Positions 35,573-47,172 of a DNA stretch of 64,000 bases are shown in pieces. How positions within the stretch are numbered: the first letter of the stretch is position 1; each line of letters begins with the position of its first letter. Source of the DNA: Monoplex corrugatus (lineage: Eukaryota; Mollusca; Gastropoda; Littorinimorpha; Ranellidae); contig JAPXFY010000021.1 of the NCBI GenBank assembly GCA_030674185.1, positions 72,487,221-72,551,220 on the forward strand, written 5' to 3'. Made by a program: the position numbers and the translations under genes. The notes beneath the pieces were generated by a model that saw only the letters and a program-made list of their open reading frames with translations, ran no database searches and had not been told where the DNA came from.

Positions 35573-35808
35573 ATTCAGGAAAAAAAAAGTCGTCTGGATA
35601 AAAACTAACTAAATCATCAGTGCAGTTGGTTGCTACAAACCCCTTATATGTTGTTAATATGTATGTTATATATTTCAATATCGTCCTCCTGTGTGGCATG
35701 GACCAAAGGCCTACATCAATTGAAATTTCCACATTTTCTTAGTTTGTCTCTCAGGATTAAATATGTTACTCTGCAAGACAACACAACCCCAAAGCCCCAA
35801 ATACTGAC

Positions 35809-35925
35809 CTCATCATCAGAAGAGGCCATGGAGGCAGCTGAAATGATCATGGCTGCAGGCCGCTCCGTGCCTTCAGGATTGGGATAACCAGGCACCTGGT
35901 GTAGCTGGGTTGTAGGGGGTGTCAC
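35809..35925 (-). CDS. SUMO-motif protein, exon 7
   Basis: 117 bp, 39 codons, phase 0-0. The acceptor 'cccctattgcgtgcag' precedes GTGACACCC; the donor is GATGAG|gtcagt. It encodes VTPPTTQLHQVPGYPNPEG, then ERPAAMIISAASMASSDDE, a Pro-rich then acidic linker. Removing it keeps the frame, so it could be an alternative cassette. Confidence 0.8.
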
Positions 35926-36072
35926 CTGCACGCAATAGGGGTCCACCAAGTCAAACAATACAGACAGAGAGGGAAGATTTCTTGTCTGACGTAAAATCGT
36001 TCGTTATTTCTTTTAACGAAGATATAAGACAAAATCATCAATAAAAATACACTAATATGTAGGCACATAAAC

Positions 36073-36151
36073 CCATCTGATGTAAGTAATTTTGAGGGGA
36101 ACACTTGAACCACTCATAGTTTTGTTTTCCTTCAGTCCTTCATCAATTATA
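36073..36151 (-). CDS. SUMO-motif protein, exon 6
   Basis: 79 bp, phase 2 in and 0 out, found because exons 5 and 7 do not join in frame without it. The acceptor is 'gtgcacatgttacag', directly downstream of a very long (TG)n tract that stands in for a polypyrimidine tract. The donor is weak, ATGG|gtttat. It encodes IIDEGLKENKTMSGSSVPLK and ITYIRW. The phase fit and the smooth hydrophobic-to-polar reading support it; the weak donor is the main doubt. Confidence 0.55.
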
Positions 36152-36159
36152 CTGTAACA

Positions 36160-36446
36160 TGTGCACACACGCGAGCACACAGACACACACACACGCGAGC
36201 ACGCATTCAAGCACACACACACACACACACGCACGCATGCAAGCACACACACGCGCATGCAAGCACACACACACATACACACACACACGCACATACACAC
36301 ACATACACACACACACAAACCCACATACACACACACATACACACACATACATACACACACATACACACACACACACACATACACACACACATACACACAA
36401 ACACAAACACATACACATACACACACACACTCAAAAACACACACAC

Positions 36447-36497
<51 letters not shown>

Positions 36498-36617
36498 ACA
36501 CACACACACACACACATACACACACACGCACACATATACACACACACATATACACATACATGTATACACACACATACACAAACACACACACATACACGCA
36601 CATGCACACACACACAC

Positions 36618-36651
<34 letters not shown>

Positions 36652-36670
36652 TACACATACATACACACAC

Positions 36671-36734
<64 letters not shown>

Positions 36735-36808
36735 CACACGCACACGCACACGCATACGCACACACACACACACACATTACACACACATACACACACACAC
36801 ACACTACA

Positions 36809-36852
<44 letters not shown>

Positions 36853-36897
36853 ACACACACACATACACAACACACACACACACACACCACAAATACT
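36160..36897. repeat. (CA)n compound microsatellite
   Basis: About 740 bp of CA with ACAT, ACGC and AAC variants. It ends 9 bases before the acceptor of exon 6 (minus strand). Thr-His and Cys-Val readings are not genes. Confidence 0.97.
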
Positions 36898-36904
36898 CAC
36901 ATTA

Positions 36905-37660
36905 CTTAAATATATTTACTGATGGCTCTGTTCTAGATGATGGTAAAGCAGGCGCTGGCTTTCTAATCCCTAAATTTAAAGTAGAAAAGGCTTACTCTTT
37001 AGGACAGGGACATTCAATCTTCACATCGGAATTAGTTGCCATCCTAATGGCATTGAAATACATAGTAGATCTACCCATAACCTTGTTTAGATCCTTTTAT
37101 GTGTAGATTCGAAATCTGCATTACAATCCCTAAAAAGTTGCAAATGTAAAGTAAATAGTACGTTAATATTTGAGATAAAATTTCTAATTCATTGTTTAAT
37201 AACAAAGAATACACAAGTTACTTTCTGTTGGATCCCATCACACTGTGGTATCCTATATAACGATCGGGATCGACAGAATAGCAAAAAATGCAGCAATGAA
37301 TAGGCCTGGCAGTACTAAACTTGATTTACCACTCTCTGAACATGAAATGAATACTATATTGGAAAACAAAGTAAAAGGCAATGTGACCTTGGCCCCTTCT
37401 CGGTAAATTACCAGGGTTTTACAAGACTTGAGATAACTTTAGCTTACAGATTATCTCTCAACTCACTTCGAACTAAATTTAGTAAAACCATCAAATGTAT
37501 TTGTGGTGATTGTATAACAGTTAATCACCTTTTGTGTTGTCAGCGAATGCGACCTTTTTCCCCTGCATCATTAACAAACTTAAAACAGAAACTACTGATT
37601 TCACTCTGTATTTACACACTGCTAGGCTTTACTGCATAGTCCTGTAGGTCGTTTCCTTTG
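36905..37660 (+). pseudogene. Non-LTR element RNase H domain remnant
   Basis: Reading with frameshifts: IFTDGSVLDDGKAGAGFLIP (first catalytic Asp), HSIFTSELVAILMAL (catalytic Glu), CVDSKSALQSLKSC (second Asp), FCWIPSHCGI, then a zinc-knuckle-like CICGDCITVNHLLCCQ. This is the RNase H plus downstream Cys/His region of a non-LTR element of I/Jockey type. The 3' UTR may run to about 37900 through T-runs. It is broken and lacks the RT domain. Confidence 0.75.
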
Positions 37661-37927
37661 ATTAAGCCGGATTGTTTTACACCTGTAACCTTTTTTTTTT
37701 TTTTTTTTTTTTTGCACGCACACACGCATACCTACATACACACAACCCTGTGCAAACCGATGACGCCTGATCGTTCTAATGTTCTGATGTTTTTCTCTTG
37801 TTCGTTAAATTGTTTGATGTTACCTTACTTAATTGATACAATGCTTTCATGATTTCACTTTTTTTTTCTTTTTTTTTTTGTCTAAAAGCACGTATGTGAA
37901 TAGACGTTAAAAAGAAAACAAATAAAC

Positions 37928-38168
<241 letters not shown>

Positions 38169-38182
38169 CAAACACAAATTAC

Positions 38183-38400
38183 CAGCAAAGTCCAGGGACA
38201 ATGGTGGCCAAGATAACCATGTAATAGATAGATTTTACATGCTGCTCATACTTGTAAGGGCGCCTCTTCAACCTGAGGTAGACCTGCTGCAGGCCGTACG
38301 GGCTGAACACATACATCTCCTTCCCCTGCTTGAACCTGTCCTTACTCAGGCTGAAGAACTGAGTCACAAAGTCCAGCTCCTTTTTGGTGATGGGTCGCAC
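38183..38400 (-). CDS. SUMO-motif protein, exon 5
   Basis: 218 bp, phase 0 in and 2 out. Strong acceptor 'ctgttgtttttcag' and donor CTTTGCTG|gtaatt. It encodes VRPITKKELDFVTQFFSLSK, then KEMYVFSPYGLQQVYLRLKR and YKYEQHVKSIYYMVILATI. It looks like a compact folded segment continuing from exon 4. The first 12 bases of the following intron abut a (TG)n tract. Confidence 0.87.
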
Positions 38401-38524
38401 CTGAAAAACAACAGTCTCAAGTTCAATTCCATTGCCCTGGTGCACTAAAAGAGAATGAATGTTGGCCGAAGTCTTAGTCTTTCCAATAGCAACGCTAAGA
38501 AAGCACTCATCTGATGAATATTAT

Positions 38525-38720
38525 TACTTTATTTTTGTTTAATTAAAGCCCAGCTGACTGCGTACAGCCTATCAGGGCTATAACCATTTCTAAACATACA
38601 CAATACTTCAGCAGGAAAAAAAAGGGAAAGAACATTTCGTACCATATTAATGCATTTGCGCACATGATCTAAGGAGACGCCCCTGGCACTGACCGCTCCT
38701 TCCAATTTATCGCATGGAGG
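38525..38720 (+). repeat. Dispersed repeat family D2, copy 1
   Basis: Shares with 59505-59712, in order: 'ccagctgactgc', 'tatcagggctataa', 'aaccatttc', 'aaacata', 'cagcagg'/'caacagg', 'atgcat', 'cgcacat', 'gcccctggcac' and 'ccaatttatc'. A shorter copy is at 43670-43760. A roughly 200-bp short element; family unknown. Confidence 0.7.
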
Positions 38721-38916
38721 GTTTAACCCTTTGCCTCCCCGCACCCTATCCACCAACTGCAAAAACTTTACCTTTTGACTCCCTCACCCTATCCACCAGC
38801 TTCCTGCGGGAAACTGGTGGATAGGGTGAGGGAATCAAAGGGTTACGTTTTTGCTTTGCTAGCATGGTTGACAATGCAGGATGCTAGTGGACAGGTTGCG
38901 GTAGTCAAAGGGTTAA
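38721..38916. mobile_element. MITE, nested palindromic copy
   Basis: Outer ends 'tttaaccctttgcctccccg' and 'gcggtagtcaaagggttaa'. The inner palindrome 'ccttttgactccctcaccct' ... 'gggtgagggaatcaaagggt' has apex 'agcttcctgcgggaaact'. The right outer arm carries 'gctagcatggttgacaatgc'. It directly follows D2 copy 1. Confidence 0.85.
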
Positions 38917-39319
38917 AAAACATACCTGAATACAAACATGACTGTCGCTGTCTAGATGAAATATAAACAGTGAGCAGATCATAAATACAGGCAAGGTGGT
39001 TTCTGAGAAAAGAGACTTGAAAGCTTTATAGTGTACTTGGGTTTGGGCTGGGAGAAGTCTGTAAAGAAGGGGCTGAGCACAATCTCACCTGACATCTGGA
39101 AACTTACAACTCATTACAAGCTGGAGGGTCACAATCTAGATTTTTTGGTCGTTATTGTTGCTTTTTGATTTTTCATCTACTGAACACGTCGTAGCCACAT
39201 TGTAAGCTAGTCTGTACATTCATATCCTTGTCCTGTGTCACGTATTGCCGTTAAGATTTTGAGAGTAAGTCAAGAGTATAGAATTGATTAACATGAAATT
39301 ATGTTTTCATGTTACACTG
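38917..39319. other. No feature seen
   Basis: AT-rich intronic sequence. Confidence 0.4.
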
Positions 39320-39535
39320 ACATGAGTTACAGGATCTTTAACGTGCATATTCGATATTCTGAATGTGTATGCACATAAAAGGGGTTCAGACACTGGCAGG
39401 TCTGCGCACATGGTGACCTCTGGGATTGGAAAATATGTCCACCCTTTACCCAACCGGGCACAGGCATCCTGACACATCAAACCCAGGACTTCGAATTGAA
39501 GTCACGCTTACCCACTTATCTCCTACGCCTGTCAA
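39320..39535 (-). mobile_element. SINE-C fragment
   Basis: On the minus strand: 'tgggtttgatgtgtcaggat' (box B-like), 'gggtaaagggtggacatatt', then 'gtatgcacataca'-like and 'gaatatgcacgttaaagatc' with 'ctgtaac'. The 'gggtggaca' and 'aatatgcat..taaagatcctgt' blocks match 58150-58960. Confidence 0.6.
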
Positions 39536-39549
39536 CCTGATGCATGATG

Positions 39550-39650
39550 AGTGACTGTTATCAACTCTGCAATAACATCAATAGCATAACGATCATCAGA
39601 GTGACTGTTATCAACTCTGCAATAACATCAATAGCATAACGATCATCATC
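39550..39650. repeat. 49-bp tandem duplication
   Basis: Two nearly perfect copies of 'gagtgactgttatcaactct', 'gcaataacatcaatagcata', 'acgatcatca'. Confidence 0.9.
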
Positions 39651-39759
39651 ACTTATAAAGACTGAATCCTGTTGTTTGCAATTATTTAGTTATCGCAAAA
39701 TGATGATGAAGGCTTCCTGATTTTATCTATGAAGATTATCATCTGTGTATTTGTGCATG

Positions 39760-39896
39760 CGTGTGTGTGCGCACGCACATGCATGCATGTGTGAGTGCAT
39801 GCGTACGTGTGTGTGTGTGTGTGTGTGTATGTGTGTGTGTGTGTGATGAGTGAATGAGCAGGCATGCCTGTCTGTATTGTGTGTGTGTGTGTGTGT

Positions 39897-39950
<54 letters not shown>

Positions 39951-40061
39951 TGTGTGTCTGTGTGTGTCTGTGTCTGTGTGTCTGTGTGTGCACATGCGCG
40001 TGTATGTGTGTGTGATGAGTGAATGAGCAGGCATGCCTGTCTGTATCAGTGTATGTCTCTC

Positions 40062-40133
<72 letters not shown>

Positions 40134-40218
40134 GTGTGGTGTGTGTGCACGCGCGCGCGTCGTGTATGTGTGCATGTGTGCGAGTGTTTCTCTGTGTGTG
40201 TTTTTGTGTGTACATATG
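39760..40218. repeat. (TG)n compound tract with duplicated core
   Basis: TG repeats with an embedded 'gatgagtgaatgagcaggca' plus 'tgcctgtctgtat' segment present twice (39845 and 40014), about 169 bp apart, indicating a duplication inside the tract. Confidence 0.93.
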
Positions 40219-40369
40219 AGCATACACAGGTGTGCCTGCCTGCCTGGCAGCATGCAACCAAATAAACCATAACCAGAAAAAAATATATCAAAATATATGT
40301 ATCAAACTAAATGAATTTATAAACAAATACATAATTAAATCAAAGGACACAAAAATAAAGTTTCTTTTC

Positions 40370-40960
40370 AACTATTTATGAAAATTCGTAAATACAAGAA
40401 TGCAAATTAAAATGGTTTCAAACACACACTGTACATAGAATTCTAGGAACTAGTATTATTCTAAAAGAAATGGGACTTGTAAATAGCTCTTGCTGCGACT
40501 TTTGTTTGGAAACAAAAGACAGCATTGATCACATATTTTGGAAGTGTTCATACGTCAACAGATTCTGGGAAAGGATAGAAGTGTTGAGGTCAAGTTGCGC
40601 GACTTGTGTAAACATAAGATTAACTGAAAGCTTAATTTCATTTGCTGCTGATGAAAACATGCGCACAAAATCAGCATTTGACTTAATAATCACTTTAGGA
40701 AAAATGTATATTTACAAAAGTAAAGTAAAAAAAAATCTACCAAACACCATTTCTTTTACAAGATATCTTACAAAAAAACACCAGATAGAAGAATGCAATG
40801 CAAAATAGAGCTGGAATTAACACGTACACGCTTTTAGAAAAAAATGGTTGCCATATCTGTCCCTGGTTTCAGTTGAAATTTAATGTGACTTTTTGCTTCT
40901 TAATGAGACGTATGCATGGTTTCTCTATGACCTGCCGCTTTACATTTGAATATTTTGTCT
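40370..40960 (+). pseudogene. L1-like LINE C-terminal fragment (zinc-knuckle)
   Basis: The frame 40470-40808 (112 residues) includes CDFCLETKDSIDHIFWKCSY, the C-x2-C-x8-H-x4-C knuckle of the reverse-transcriptase-associated zinc domain found at the C terminus of L1-type elements, then a helical tail ending at a TAG. Upstream the reading is degenerate. A T-rich 3' UTR follows. Confidence 0.65.
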
Positions 40961-41139
40961 AGTTGTATGTAACTGATTGTGACCGTAAATTCATGCCTTG
41001 GTTTAACTCTGATGATGCAACAGGAACGGCCGACATTTCTTTCGTGGACTTTCGCATATTAGAGGATGTATTGGGACTACCCCGCCGCGCTGGCCTGGAA
41101 CCAGTTGGCTGGGGGTTTGGGGTCGGCGTTTTCCCTTCT

Positions 41140-42332
41140 CCTAGATGTACTGCTTGACCAGTCTTATAAGCTCCATCTACCCGGGTTTGAAATCGGAGGT
41201 CATCGAGATATGTACAGAATATAAAATCCCTCTAGTTGTGGGTTTAGTCGATTACACCAAGGCCTTTGATTCCGTAGAGATCCCCGACATCATCAATTCC
41301 ATCCAGAAACAGGGAGTAGACCCAGCTCACATCAACGTTCTCTGGAACATCTACAAAAACACTAGATCATACATCAGTCTCCACATAGACTCAGAGTCGT
41401 TCCATCTCTGCCATGGTGTAGGACAAGGAGACACCAGTTCTCCAAAGCTATTCACGGCAGTAATGGAAAATGCCTTCCGAAAATTAAACTGGGATAATCA
41501 AGGAATCAGAATAGACGGCAAATACCTGAGCCATCTCAGATTCACAGACGATGTCATAATCTTTGCTGACAGCAAAGAATGTCTCAGATGAATACTTGTA
41601 GAACTGAACGAAACCAGCTTAAAAATTTGGATTGAGCATGAACATGACGAAAACTAAAATCATGTGCAATGACCATGTGGAAGATGAAGACGAAACAATC
41701 ATAATGGGCAGCTACACAATAGAAGAGGTCAACCACAATATCTACCTTGGTCAGTATATATCAATGGACTCAGCCTCTAAGGAACCAGAGATCAGACATT
41801 GCATTACACTCAAATGGCAAGCATTCAGCAAAGCAAGTGCCATCTTCAGAAATAAAGATATGCCAATTGTATTAAAACGCAGAGTGTACGACGTATGCAT
41901 AATGCCGACTGTGACATACGGAGCCGAAACATGGAACCTGACGAAATGTCAGCTCCTAAAACTGCGAACCATGCAAAGGGCCCACGAAACGGATCATGAT
42001 GGGAATCACCTGGAAGGACCAGAAAACAGTGGCATGGGTAAGAGGAAAAACGAAGGTCCAAGACATAACAGACACAGTTTGTGAACGAAAGTGGAACCGG
42101 GCTGGTCATGTCATTAGGAGATCTGACAACAGATGGACCACCAAAGTGACACACTGATCCCTCGAAGCCAAAGAAGGAACAGAGGTCGCCAGAGAACCAG
42201 ATGGCGAGACGATCTAGAAAAGTTCAAACAATGGACCAGAACAGCAGTTAACCGGCAACAGTGGCATGCGATGAGGAAGGCTTATGTTCAACATTGGACC
42301 CAAACAAACTGAAGTGAAGTGAAGTGAAGTAA
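41140..42332 (+). pseudogene. RTE-like LINE, 5'-truncated, broken
   Basis: The first open stretch (41145-41591) has VGLVDYTKAFDSVEIPDI, CHGVGQGDTSSPKLFTAVME and LRFTDDVIIFAD, covering RT motifs with FTDD in place of YADD, then a TGA. The second (41632-42084) has TKTKIMCNDHVEDEDE, VNHNIYLGQYISMDS and CIMPTVTYGAETWNLTKCQL. After a frameshift comes WRDDLEKFKQWTRTAVN and MRKAYVQHWTQTN. It ends with (GAAGT)4 at 42311-42330, a microsatellite tail typical of RTE-type elements. It is distinct from the 20.7/54.2 kb family. Confidence 0.8.
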
Positions 42333-42742
42333 ATTCATGCACACAGACTCTTTGTTGAAGATGTCGTTTTGTATTACATGTATTTTAAACTTTAAGTCTG
42401 ACAAAAATTCTCTTCCTTTGCTAATATGTATATCATTGTATTTTGTTGAAAACGAATACAAAGAGATATGAAACAAACAAACAAACAAACAAATATCAAC
42501 AACAACAACTAAAATCTGAAACTGTAGAAATCAAATGAGTATTATTTACAAAATATATAACAGATTAGTAGATATGATGTATGATGTAAATTTTGCTCAA
42601 TCTATTGTCTATAAATCCTGATTCTTGTTCAGTTTTCTCAATAATAACATAATAATGTTCAGCAAATATTGTCTTTATTTGTGCTGTGTCAAAAACGAGT
42701 TAAAATTAATTTTGAAAAAAAAATTCATTTAAAGACTCTCAC
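42333..42742. other. No gene seen
   Basis: AT-rich, with (AAAC)n at 42472-42491 and a short (CAA)n. Confidence 0.5.
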
Positions 42743-42928
42743 ATCTGAGCTGGCTCCCAGTTCATTCAAGAAAGTGTTGGAGAGAACCATATGGTAGTTG
42801 TCTGGCATTAGGCGTCGGTGCCACATCTCCAAGATGGAAATGTGCACTTCATCCCCCTCCAGGAAACAGAAAATGTTATGACCCATGAACCGCAGCAACC
42901 CCAGGTTCTCAATGAACTCAGCACCTTT
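42743..42928 (-). CDS. SUMO-motif protein, exon 4
   Basis: 186 bp, 62 codons, phase 0-0. The acceptor 'ttgttgtgtctttgccag' precedes AAAGGTGCT; the donor is TCAGAT|gtgaga. It encodes KGAEFIENLGLLRFMGHNIF, then CFLEGDEVHISILEMWHRRL and VLSNTFLNELGASSD. The hairpin-like CFLEGDEVHISILEMW resembles segments in exon 9 (CFKRTDGFYVSVAELH). It joins in frame to PRLK of exon 3 and VRPITK of exon 5. Confidence 0.88.
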
Positions 42929-42949
42929 CTGGCAAAGACACAACAAAGA

Positions 42950-43672
42950 ACACCCTATCTTGACTGTCTAATCAAATTCATACCATAAAAAATATAAACA
43001 TCATAAACACATGAAAACAGAGCGTATCTTGACTGTCTTATCAAGTTCATACCATAAAGAATAAGGACATCATAAACACATGAAAACTCAGAAAAAGAAC
43101 GTCCTATCTTGACTGTCTTATCAAGTTCATACCATAAAAAATATGAACATCATAAACACATGAAAAGAAACGCTATCTTGACTGTCTTATCAAGTTCATA
43201 CCATAAAAAACATGAACATCATAAACACATGAAAAGAAAGCATATCTTGACTGTCTTATCAAGTTCATACCATAAAAAAATGAACATCATAAACACATGA
43301 AAAGAAACGCCTATCTTGACTGTCTTATCAAGTTCATACCATAAAAATTATGAACATCATAAACACATGAAAAGAAACATCTATCTTGACTGTCTTATCA
43401 AGTTCATACCATAAAAATTATGAACATCATAAACACATGAAAAGAGAACTCCTGTCTTGACTGTCTTATCAAGTTCATACCATAAAAATTATGAACATCA
43501 TAAACACATGAAAAGAGAACATCCTATCTTGACTGTCTTATCAAGTTCATACCATAAAAATTATGAACATCATAAACACACGAAAAGAGAACATCCTGTC
43601 TTGACTATCTTATCAAGTTCATACCATAAAAATTATGACATCATAAACACAGGAAAAAAGAATAAGTCCAAG
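42950..43672. repeat. ~69-bp minisatellite, ~10 copies
   Basis: Unit: 'ctatcttgactgtcttatca', 'agttcataccataaaaatta', 'tgaacatcataaacacatga', 'aaagaaac'. On the minus strand it occupies the end of intron 3, just upstream of the exon 4 acceptor. Confidence 0.95.
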
Positions 43673-43760
43673 TTCATATTGCTTATGGCCCAGCCGACTA
43701 CTAGAGCCATATCAGGGCTAACACCACGTCAATGAAAAAAGAGAATAAGAACACAAGAAG
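43670..43760 (+). repeat. Dispersed repeat family D2, copy 2 (short)
   Basis: Has 'ggcccagccgactactagag' and 'ccatatcagggctaacacc' followed by an A/G-rich tail. It is shorter than the copies at 38525 and 59505. Confidence 0.6.
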
Positions 43761-43861
43761 AAGAAGAATGATAATGTCAACAACAACACTACTTTATACA
43801 GCACAATCAGTCAGTATCAAAAGCATGCTCACCGCACTTTACAGTGACAGAATAGGAAGAT

Positions 43862-44206
43862 ACTGATTGAGAGGTTGTAAAATTCCAACCCTCATCAGTC
43901 CCAAAAATTATTTTGGGATTTTTTTTGGCTCTTCATCAGCTCCTAGCCAGAACTGAGCATAGTACGGGAGTTTTCACACAACTACAACCACACATTCACG
44001 TCTCATCCACCACAACTGATGTGTCATTGAATAATTAAATAATTAATAATTACAATATTTATATAGCGCAAAATCTTGATAAAATCAAATCTAAGCGCTG
44101 AACAGACACACCACACGCACACACGCACGCACACGCACGCACGCACACACAACACACACACACACGCACACAGCACGCACAGCACGCACCACACACACAT
44201 AAAACA

Positions 44207-44238
<32 letters not shown>

Positions 44239-44480
44239 CACACACACACACACACACGAACACGGCTATAAATGGGGAGAAAGAATAAAAGCAATGGAAA
44301 ATTATAGAGAGCATATTATTGAGGATGTTGATTAAAATTTCCTGACCACCACCACAGGTGTCTGTATCTCTCAGGCTGGTGGGCATTAGGCTATGAGAGT
44401 AAACATACAGCCCTGTCATGCAGTCTGAATCTGTAGCATTATCACTATCATTCCCATTCTCATCATCACAGTGCTGTGAA
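43862..44480 (+). mobile_element. SINE-T copy 2, split by a LINE tail
   Basis: The left part (43862-44031) has 'ctcatcagtcccaaaaatta', 'gggattttttttggctctt' and 'cgtctcatccac'. The right part (44325-44480) has 'acaggtgtctgtatctctca' and 'ccctgtcatgcagtctgaat', continuing the SINE-T body as seen at 9128-9500. The inserted piece is LINE copy 3. Confidence 0.75.
44032..44324 (-). mobile_element. CR1/L2-like LINE copy 3 (3' end only)
   Basis: Only the 3' UTR and tail: 'tatagcgcaaaatcttgata' (44062), (CA)n (about 44104-44258), then 'ggctataaatggggagaaag' and 'attatagagagcatatta'. The sequence 'attga' borders both sides (44026 and 44320), consistent with a short target-site duplication. Confidence 0.8.
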
Positions 44481-44635
44481 ATGTTGACCCAGGTACAGTG
44501 GCTTTTCTGTTTTCAACAGTCTGGGCCCTGTTCTCACAGTGACCTCAAATTCAGTGGGGTCGGAGTGCGTTGGAAAAACCACTATTGGCAACATGAGGTC
44601 AGAGACTCAAATAAACTATAGAGAATAGACAGTAA

Positions 44636-44663
44636 AAAATAAATAAATAAATAAATAAATAAA
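44636..44663. repeat. (AAAT)n
   Basis: Six AAAT units. Confidence 0.9.
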
Positions 44664-44789
44664 ATGAAAGAAAATCAACAATTCAACCCCCCAAAAAAGC
44701 ACAAATAAAGAAACGAAAGAAATATCAACAATTCAACTAAAGATAATAAGACAACATAACTGACGAAACAAGGCTAGACTCCTCACTCA

Positions 44790-45125
44790 ATGTCAGACAA
44801 GCAGACACTCTCAGCCAACGGGCCTTTGTCAATCGCACAAAGACAACAAAGAAACATGGTAACAAAGTACAGGGCAGTACTTTTTTCCTTCTCCCTCTGC
44901 AAAGAAGGTTCTTTTCTTATGAACTGTCTGCATTACATCATACATCACAGACAGTGTTAACCATGACAAATAATACTGGTAAGTAGTAACTTTGACATAA
45001 TGATCATCACAACACTGACACTTCCTCTTTCTTCCCCTCCCCCTCCCCTCCCACCCACCTGGAGAAAAAAAAACAGTAGAAAAATCCAAAACAAGTGTGA
45101 CTGTCCACGTTCAAGCAAACAGGCA
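44790..45125 (-). repeat. Dispersed repeat H, copy 2
   Basis: On the minus strand: 'tgtttgcttgaacgtggaca' and 'gtcacacttgttttggattt' (45125-45075) match 5080-5110, and 'cgattgacaaaggcccgttg' with 'gctgagag' (about 44838-44810) matches the stem-loop at 4980. The order differs from copy 1, so two fragments or a rearranged element. Confidence 0.4.
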
Positions 45126-45226
45126 GAAAACTAAGTTTTGTATATATATATATTCTTTGTTGTCTTTTGTATTATTGCTTGCAAAGCCAGCTGCCCATAA
45201 AATTGCAGGTTTTTGTTTTTATGTGT

Positions 45227-45327
<101 letters not shown>

Positions 45328-45775
45328 GTTTTTGAGGGGGGGGGGGTTGTTTTGTTTTGCTTTGTTTTGTTTTGTGTGTGTTTTTCTTTAAATCAAATTC
45401 ATACATGTTTCTGTTTTTACCAAAACCTGACCATACAATACTCATCTCTTCTAAAAAAAACAAAAAGGAATCAAATCCACTTTGACAGTCCAGTGCCTGT
45501 TGTTTGTCATAGGATTGTTGTTCCATAAAAATGACAGAATTATAATTTTTTGGAGAACACATGAACATTGCAATAGAATCTTTTATGCACTCCCAACATG
45601 CACATGCATGACAAAATGCAAAGACAGACAGCAAATTAATTCACTTCCCTAAATTTCCTTCTTTTTTTCTTCTTCTTCTTCTTCTTCTTCTTTTTATTCT
45701 TCTTCTTTTCAGGATCATCGCACTTTGAGAGGTCTCCTTTGTGCTCACATTTTTTTTTTCCATTTTTCATGCCAC

Positions 45776-45969
45776 CTTAACCCTTTGACTCCTGCAGCCT
45801 GTCCAACATCATCCTTCTTTGTCAACCATGCTGGAAGAGCAAAAACTTAACTCTTTGACTCCCTCACCCTATCCACCAGCTTCCTGCAGGAAGCTGGTGG
45901 ATAGGGTGAGGGAGTCAAAGGGTTAAGTTTTTGCAGTTGGTAGATAGGGTGCAAGTGGCAAAGGGTTAA
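45776..45969. mobile_element. MITE, nested palindromic copy with perfect inner inverted repeat
   Basis: Bordered by TTAA on both sides (45777-45780, 45966-45969). The outer left end is 'ccctttgactcctgcagcct' and the right end 'gcaagtggcaaagggttaa'. The inner element (about 45850-45925) is a perfect palindrome: 'ctctttgactccctcaccct' and 'atccaccagcttcctgcagg' mirrored with no loop. TTAA target and CCC/GGG ends point to piggyBac-type mobilisation (inference). Confidence 0.85.
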
Positions 45970-46009
45970 TGACTACAAAAGCTGGCACAGTTTTCACAAT
46001 GCAATGATG

Positions 46010-46362
46010 ATAACCATGATGTTACGGTGTTCCATGTAGCATTGAGACTGCATGACAGGGCTGTGCTCCACGCTTACTATCCATAATATATCCTGGCATC
46101 AACCAGGCCCAAGAGATACAGACACCTGCAGTGTTGGTCATGAAACATGAGCAACACCCTCAATGATGCATGTGGATGAGACTTAACTGTGTGGTCCCAG
46201 TTTTCCCAAAGAGCTCATAACATGCTCAGTTCTGGGCAGGAGCTGGTCGGAGCCAAAAAAATCCCACAAAGATTTTTGAAGGGACTGATGGGGGATTCGA
46301 ACCCACAACCATCTAGTTCGTAGTCTGTTGCGCTAACCACTACACCATGGTGACCGGTCTAT
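46010..46362 (-). mobile_element. SINE-T copy 3, tRNA-derived
   Basis: On the minus strand the tRNA-like head (46362-46295) reads 'accatggtgtagtggttagc' (box A) and 'gggttcgaatccc' (box B). It is followed by 'catcagtcccttcaaaaatc', 'agtctcatccacatgca' and 'cctgtcatgcagtctcaatg'. Same family as 9128-9500. Confidence 0.8.
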
Positions 46363-46399
46363 CTTAAATCTCTTGTGCTGGGCGATATAACTTGGTGAC

Positions 46400-47172
46400 A
46401 GAAACAGAAAAATTATAATAATAATAATAATAATATACAATATTTCATATAGCGCAAAATCTTGATAAAATCAAATCTAAGCGCTAAAACAGACACACAG
46501 GCACGCACGCACATACACGCACACGCACACGGCTATAAATGGGGAGAAAGAATAAAAGCAATGGAAAATTATAGAGAGCATATTATATACAATTATATAT
46601 TACAATGTGATTCCCCTCCGAGTGGAGACAGGCTGCAGAGGGGATTGAGTAAGGTCAGGATTTTATGCAGAGGAGAAAAGGTGAGTTTTGAGAGCAGACT
46701 TGAAGGAGACAAAAGTAGGTTGCTGACGGACTGAGAGAGGAAGTTTGTTCCAGGAAAGTTGAGCAGAAACAGAGAAGGCTCGTGGACCATAGGTATTGAG
46801 CTTAGTGCGTGGAAAGCGAAAAGTCAGAGGATCGGAGGCAGAGCGGAGGGTACATGAGGGAACATAGATCTCAAGTAGGCTTGACAGGTAATCGGGGCTG
46901 CGTTATTGAGGCTTTTGTAGCACATGGTGTCTAGTTTGTACTGTATGCGCTTTGATACAAGGAGCCAGTGAAGTTGTGCCAGGAGAGGAGATATGTGGTC
47001 AGCTTTTTTCTTTTTTAGTACAAGGCGTGCAGCATTGTTTTGAATGCGCTGCAGGATGTGAATGGTGGAGGCAGGAAGACCAGACAGGAGTGAATTGCAA
47101 TAGTCAATGTGAGACATTATGAAGGAGAGAACGAGTTTTGCAGCTGTTTCGACAGAGAGATACTTCCTGATT
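46400..47172 (-). mobile_element. CR1/L2-like LINE copy 4, 5'-truncated
   Basis: The tail (AAT)n is at 46410-46434 and 'tagcgcaaaatcttgataaa' at 46450. The 3' UTR CA stretch is short here. Minus-strand RT C-terminal coding runs from [20 protein letters not shown] through [20 protein letters not shown] to the Trp-Asn-Lys-like block, with a frameshift near 46905. Homology stops at 47172. Confidence 0.85.

Noticed and set aside
36052..36900. Cys-Val and Thr-His rich frames over (CA)n tracts, here and elsewhere
   Set aside because: Simple-sequence artefacts, although the last 26 codons of this minus-strand frame are called as exon 6.
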